Assembly: GCF_007993035.1 (NCBI RefSeq)
Contig: NZ_VOOS01000005.1
Span: 124,001-188,000, forward strand
Reading direction: 5' to 3'
Origin: Vicingus serpentipes
Lineage (GTDB): Bacteria; Bacteroidota; Bacteroidia; Flavobacteriales_E; Vicingaceae
Length of the DNA stretch: 64,000 nucleotides
Shown: piece by piece, positions 63,541 to 64,000 of the stretch
Layout of the letters: the number at the start of each line of letters is the position of its first letter
How positions within the stretch are numbered: position 1 is the stretch's first letter
The notes under the pieces: generated by a model
Told to the model about the DNA's origin: nothing
Seen by the model: only the letters and a program-made list of their open reading frames with translations
Databases searched by the model: none
Translations under genes and position numbers: made by a program

Positions 63541-63969
63541 ATGGTACGCAATTTTAACTTTAAAATAGTATTGTTTTTATCTTTCGTGATTGTTGCATTT
63601 TCATGTGCAAAAGAACGAACTCCTACCTTAAACATAACTGTGGTTGATGAGCAAGGTGTTCCTGCTCCTGGGGCTATTGTTCATGCTTGGCCAAGTGATG
63701 ATGCAAGTGCTACAGGATCTACAGTAAATGAAATTGAAATGGATAAAACTGGAAGTACTGATGCTCTAGGTCAAATTAGTTTTGATTTTAAATTCTCGGC
63801 TGTTTTAGATGTAGATGTAAAATACTATAAAACTACTCAAGTATCAGATGGTATGGGTGGACTTACAACTCAAACAGATTCATTAAGTGGACATAAAGTT
63901 GTTAAAATAGAAACTGTAAGACAACGAAGTAAAGATAATGACTACAACGAATTAGTTGAAGTAAAATAA
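63541..63969 (+). CDS. Predicted lipoprotein with an Ig-like domain
   Basis: 142 residues with lipoprotein signal (IVLFLSFVIVAFSC, lipobox AFSC) and a beta-sandwich domain of the carboxypeptidase-regulatory type: LNITVVDEQGVPAPGAIVHAW ... KTGSTDALGQISFDFKFSAVLDVDVKYY. Probably tethered at the outer membrane; function unknown. A TATATTTG element (63473-63480) in the divergent gap could be its -7 box. The last 31 bases of the window hold nothing I can identify. Confidence 0.72.
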   Translation: MVRNFNFKIVLFLSFVIVAFSCAKERTPTLNITVVDEQGVPAPGAIVHAWPSDDASATGSTVNEIEMDKTGSTDALGQISFDFKFSAVLDVDVKYYKTTQVSDGMGGLTTQTDSLSGHKVVKIETVRQRSKDNDYNELVEVK

Positions 63970-64000
63970 CTACAAATCAAAATACTTTATAATTGCTCTT

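Overview
This 64 kb window looks like the chromosome of a free-living, low-GC member of the Bacteroidota, most likely order Flavobacteriales. The signs are AT-rich coding sequence, promoters of the TTTG/TAnnTTTG kind, weak ribosome binding sites, many type IX secretion system (T9SS) cargo proteins with type A or type B (CHU_C) sorting domains, PorP/SprF-like outer-membrane proteins, a PorW/SprE lipoprotein, and an ATP synthase operon that lacks atpD and atpC. I cannot place it to genus from sequence alone. There is no sign of a prophage, plasmid, insertion sequence or CRISPR array.

Layout. 1-1070: end of an aromatic amino acid operon (DAHP synthase). 1125-6570: a secreted protein with two DUF4397-type domains, a cyclic-nucleotide-binding-only protein, a SPOR-like secreted protein, a YgiQ radical SAM enzyme and a 56-codon gene. 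6567-13505: a PorP/SprF protein paired with a small type B cargo, a PIF1-like helicase, and a large type B surface protein with a small secreted partner. 13700-18792: tRNA-Gln, then a GT117 (DUF2723) membrane glycosyltransferase with an FkbM methyltransferase and a Gfo/Idh/MocA oxidoreductase. 18800-24989: a mini-ferredoxin, a lipoprotein and a 1,750-residue type A cargo with four nearly identical Ig-like repeats and two unusual interrupted HYR domains. 25095-30747: leuS, then ftsX, DUF3098, uppP and truB. 30791-36471: an orphan sensor kinase with a solute-binding sensor domain, a YwqK/MORN-repeat protein, a choice-of-anchor B cargo and an M23 peptidase. 36634-45480: porW/sprE, bactofilin, atpZ, a small membrane protein, and atpB-E-F-H-A-G. 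45607-50023: acyl-CoA dehydrogenase, cupredoxin cargo, initiator tRNA, era and der. 50069-59125: a T9SS-targeted alpha/beta hydrolase and a four-gene adhesin operon (small secreted protein, 1,425-residue type B adhesin, TPR-PD40-OmpA protein, PorP/SprF). 59127-63969: a LuxR-type response regulator and its TPR kinase, pheS, a cyclophilin and a lipoprotein.

How it works together. The dominant theme is building a T9SS-decorated outer surface. PorW is part of the secretion machinery. Eight proteins carry, or very probably carry, sorting signals for it. Two of these sit in operons with a PorP/SprF protein, the usual arrangement for type B cargo. The rest is housekeeping: translation (leuS, pheS, truB, two tRNAs, era, der), cell envelope (uppP, ftsX, M23 peptidase, bactofilin) and energy (ATP synthase).

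I found no clearly new defence or metabolic system. The best candidates for something undescribed are the HYR domains interrupted by a roughly 145-residue module, an evenly spaced array of TTGTTnAACAA-like sites upstream of the DUF4397 gene, the small secreted protein that opens the adhesin operon, and a family of look-alike terminators.
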